A stretch of DNA of 12,136 nt from DATGEO01 sp035310015 (GTDB taxonomy: Bacteria > Chloroflexota > Dormibacteria > Dormibacterales > Dormibacteraceae). Below, piece after piece: positions 10,592 through 12,136 of this stretch; within the stretch, counting starts at the first letter, position 1, and each line of letters opens with the position of its first letter. The notes under the pieces were generated by a model. It ran no database searches, was not told the origin of the DNA, and was given only the letters and a program-made list of their open reading frames with translations. A program made the position numbers and the translations under genes. The stretch is taken from NCBI GenBank assembly GCA_035310015.1, contig DATGEO010000165.1, positions 1-12,136 of the forward strand, written 5' to 3'.

Positions 10592-12136
10592 CTACGGCTG
10601 AGGCGAGGCTCCCAGCCCGGTGAACTTCTGCGAAGCGCCGGCCTCCGCGCGGATGACGTGCATCACGGCGTTGATCAGCGCGAGGTGCGAGAACGCCTGC
10701 GGGAAGTTGCCGAGGTGGCGGCCGCTCCGCGGGTCGATCTCCTCCGCATAGAGCTGCAGCGGGCTCGCGTATGACAGCAGCTTCTCGCACAGCTCGCGGG
10801 CGCGGGTCAGCTCGCCGATCTCGGCCAGCGCCGACACCAGCCAGAACGAGCAGATCGTGAAGGTGCCCTCCTCGCCCGCCAGGCCATCGTCGGTCTCGGC
10901 GGTGCGGTAGCGCAGCACCATGCCGTCGACCGTCAGCTCGTCCGCGATCGCGAGCACCGTCGCCCTGACCCGCGGGTCGTCGGGCGACAGGAATCGGACC
11001 AGAGGGATCAGCAGCACCGACGCGTCGAGCGCCTTGGTGCCGTAGTGCTGAACGAACACGCCCCGCTCGTCGACGCCGCGCTCGCAGATGTCGGACTTGA
11101 TCTCGTCGGCGACCGCCTGCCAGCGGTCGGCGAGGACGCGGTCGCCATGCAGCTCGGCCAGGCGGGCGCCGCGGTCGCACGCCACCCAGCACATCAGCTT
11201 CGACGACGTGAAGTGCTGCGGCTCGCCGCGCACCTCCCAGATGCCGCGGTCGGGCTTCTTCCAGTTCTCGATGGCCGACTCGACGGCGCGCTTCAGGATC
11301 GGCCACACCACCTCCGGCATGTAGTCGCGCGACTTGGTGTGCAGGTAGACCGAGTCCAGGACGGCGCCCCATACGTCGTGCTGCTTCTGCGCGTACGCGG
11401 CGTTGCCGGTGCGCACCGGCTTCGATGACTCGTAACCGCTCAGGTGGTCGAGCGTCGCCTCGGTGAGCTCGGGCTCGCCGCCGATGCCGTACATGATCTG
11501 CAGGTCCTTGCGCTCCGCCGCCACGTCGGCGATGAAGTAGAAGAAGTCGTTCGCCTCGCGGTCGAAGCCCAGCGTGTAGAGACCCCATAGCATGAAGGTC
11601 CCGTCGCGGATCCACGTATATCGGTAATCCCAGTTCCGTTCGCCGCCGATCGTCTCGGGAAGCGACGTCGTGGGCGCGGCCAGCAGCGCGCCGGTCGGGC
11701 TGTAGGTCAGGCCCTTCAGGGTCAGCGCGCTGCGCTGGAGGTAGCTCTGCCACGGATGCTCGGGAAACTCCCCGTGGTTGATCCATTCGCGCCAGAAGTC
11801 GGCCGTCCGCTCGACGCGCTGGAAGGCCTCGTCGGCGTTGGCCGGAGGTGGATGCTCGGCCCAGAACTCCTTCCCCGCCGAGTACTGCGAGCGCGGCCAC
11901 GCCAGGGCGACGAAGGCGCGCTCGCCCTGGCGCAACGTCGTCGTCGCGTGCGCGCCCGGACCCTCGAAGCCGACACGCAGGTCGGTGACCAGCCGCAGCG
12001 GGATGTCGTCGGGGCCGCCCGTGGCGATCGCCTCACCGTAGCCCGGGCTCGAGTAGTCCCACTTCGCGGAGGTGCGGCCGTAGTCGAACGCCGGCTGGCA
12101 GTCCAGGCTCACATCGCAGGTGCCGACCACGCACTT
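10592..12136 (-). CDS. GH15 glycosidase, trehalase/glucoamylase-like, 5' end missing
   Basis: The frame is open to the right edge; 514 residues are visible, from KCVVGTCDVSLDCQPAFDYG to a TAG at 10592-10594. Full-length relatives have about 600-680 residues, so the N-terminal 100 or more residues of the beta domain are outside the window. The (alpha/alpha)6 barrel carries GGERNWDYRYTWIRDGTFML, the GIWEVRGE segment holding the likely general acid (codon 11234-11236), EEGTFTICSFWLVSALAEIG, and LYAEEIDPRSGRHLGNFPQA. The AEE pair (codons 10742-10744 and 10739-10741) should contain the general base. This pattern matches bacterial GH15 proteins, including the mycobacterial trehalase, which splits trehalose into two glucoses; glucoamylase or another alpha-glucosidase activity is equally possible from sequence. 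No signal peptide can be judged because the N terminus is missing. It is followed by a large inverted repeat and then, in the same direction, the sigma factor gene. Confidence 0.92.
   Translation of the reverse strand, partial: KCVVGTCDVSLDCQPAFDYGRTSAKWDYSSPGYGEAIATGGPDDIPLRLVTDLRVGFEGPGAHATTTLRQGERAFVALAWPRSQYSAGKEFWAEHPPPANADEAFQRVERTADFWREWINHGEFPEHPWQSYLQRSALTLKGLTYSPTGALLAAPTTSLPETIGGERNWDYRYTWIRDGTFMLWGLYTLGFDREANDFFYFIADVAAERKDLQIMYGIGGEPELTEATLDHLSGYESSKPVRTGNAAYAQKQHDVWGAVLDSVYLHTKSRDYMPEVVWPILKRAVESAIENWKKPDRGIWEVRGEPQHFTSSKLMCWVACDRGARLAELHGDRVLADRWQAVADEIKSDICERGVDERGVFVQHYGTKALDASVLLIPLVRFLSPDDPRVRATVLAIADELTVDGMVLRYRTAETDDGLAGEEGTFTICSFWLVSALAEIGELTRARELCEKLLSYASPLQLYAEEIDPRSGRHLGNFPQAFSHLALINAVMHVIRAEAGASQKFTGLGASPQP

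Noticed and set aside
10479..11900. A 473-codon minus-strand frame offset from the GH15 gene
   Set aside because: Arg/Ala-rich shadow of the GH15 frame; the conserved catalytic motifs are all in the other frame.

Overview
This is a very GC-rich window with mostly G or C third codon positions. It carries a complete GlgE-type alpha-glucan operon, a DHA2-family exporter, an ECF sigma factor, a small STAS protein and a GH15 glycosidase. That set suggests a soil or free-living high-GC bacterium: an actinobacterium (Thermoleophilia or relatives) or a neighbouring phylum such as Dormibacterota/Chloroflexota. The sequence alone does not decide between these. No RNA gene, IS element, CRISPR array or phage gene is visible.

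Left part, plus strand (1-7768). The 3' part of a CoA-binding (YccU-like) protein gene ends at 387. After a 69-base gap with a small hairpin come three tightly packed genes: glgE, a treS-maltokinase fusion, and glgB. Both internal junctions are 4-base start/stop overlaps (GTGA at 2496-2499, ATGA at 5879-5882), so the three are very probably one translationally coupled operon. Together they would convert trehalose to maltose (TreS), phosphorylate it to maltose-1-phosphate (Mak domain), polymerise it into alpha-1,4-glucan (GlgE) and add alpha-1,6 branches (GlgB). All expected catalytic residues are present in each enzyme.

Middle part (7765-9278). A 14-helix MFS drug/proton antiporter is encoded on the minus strand. 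Its stop codon interlocks with the glgB stop codon, so the two genes converge with no spacer. A 56-base divergent gap at its 5' side holds a 7-bp-armed palindrome (9232-9253) that looks like an operator. No repressor gene lies next to it.

Right part (9279-12136). A short plus-strand STAS-like gene runs tail-to-tail into the 3' end of an ECF sigma factor gene (SigG/SigX5 type with a C-terminal SnoaL-like domain), overlapping it by 93 bases. Upstream of the sigma gene is a 137-base gap holding a perfect 16-bp inverted repeat that encloses a second hairpin. Beyond it a GH15 glycosidase resembling mycobacterial trehalase, also minus strand, runs off the right edge. Trehalose-using enzymes on both sides suggest a locus centred on trehalose and storage glucan, but any link between the sigma factor and these genes is only inference.

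Most of the window belongs to well-known families. The least explained parts are the palindrome at 9232-9253, the nested inverted repeat at 10503-10578, and the antisense STAS/sigma overlap. I did not find convincing evidence of a wholly new system.
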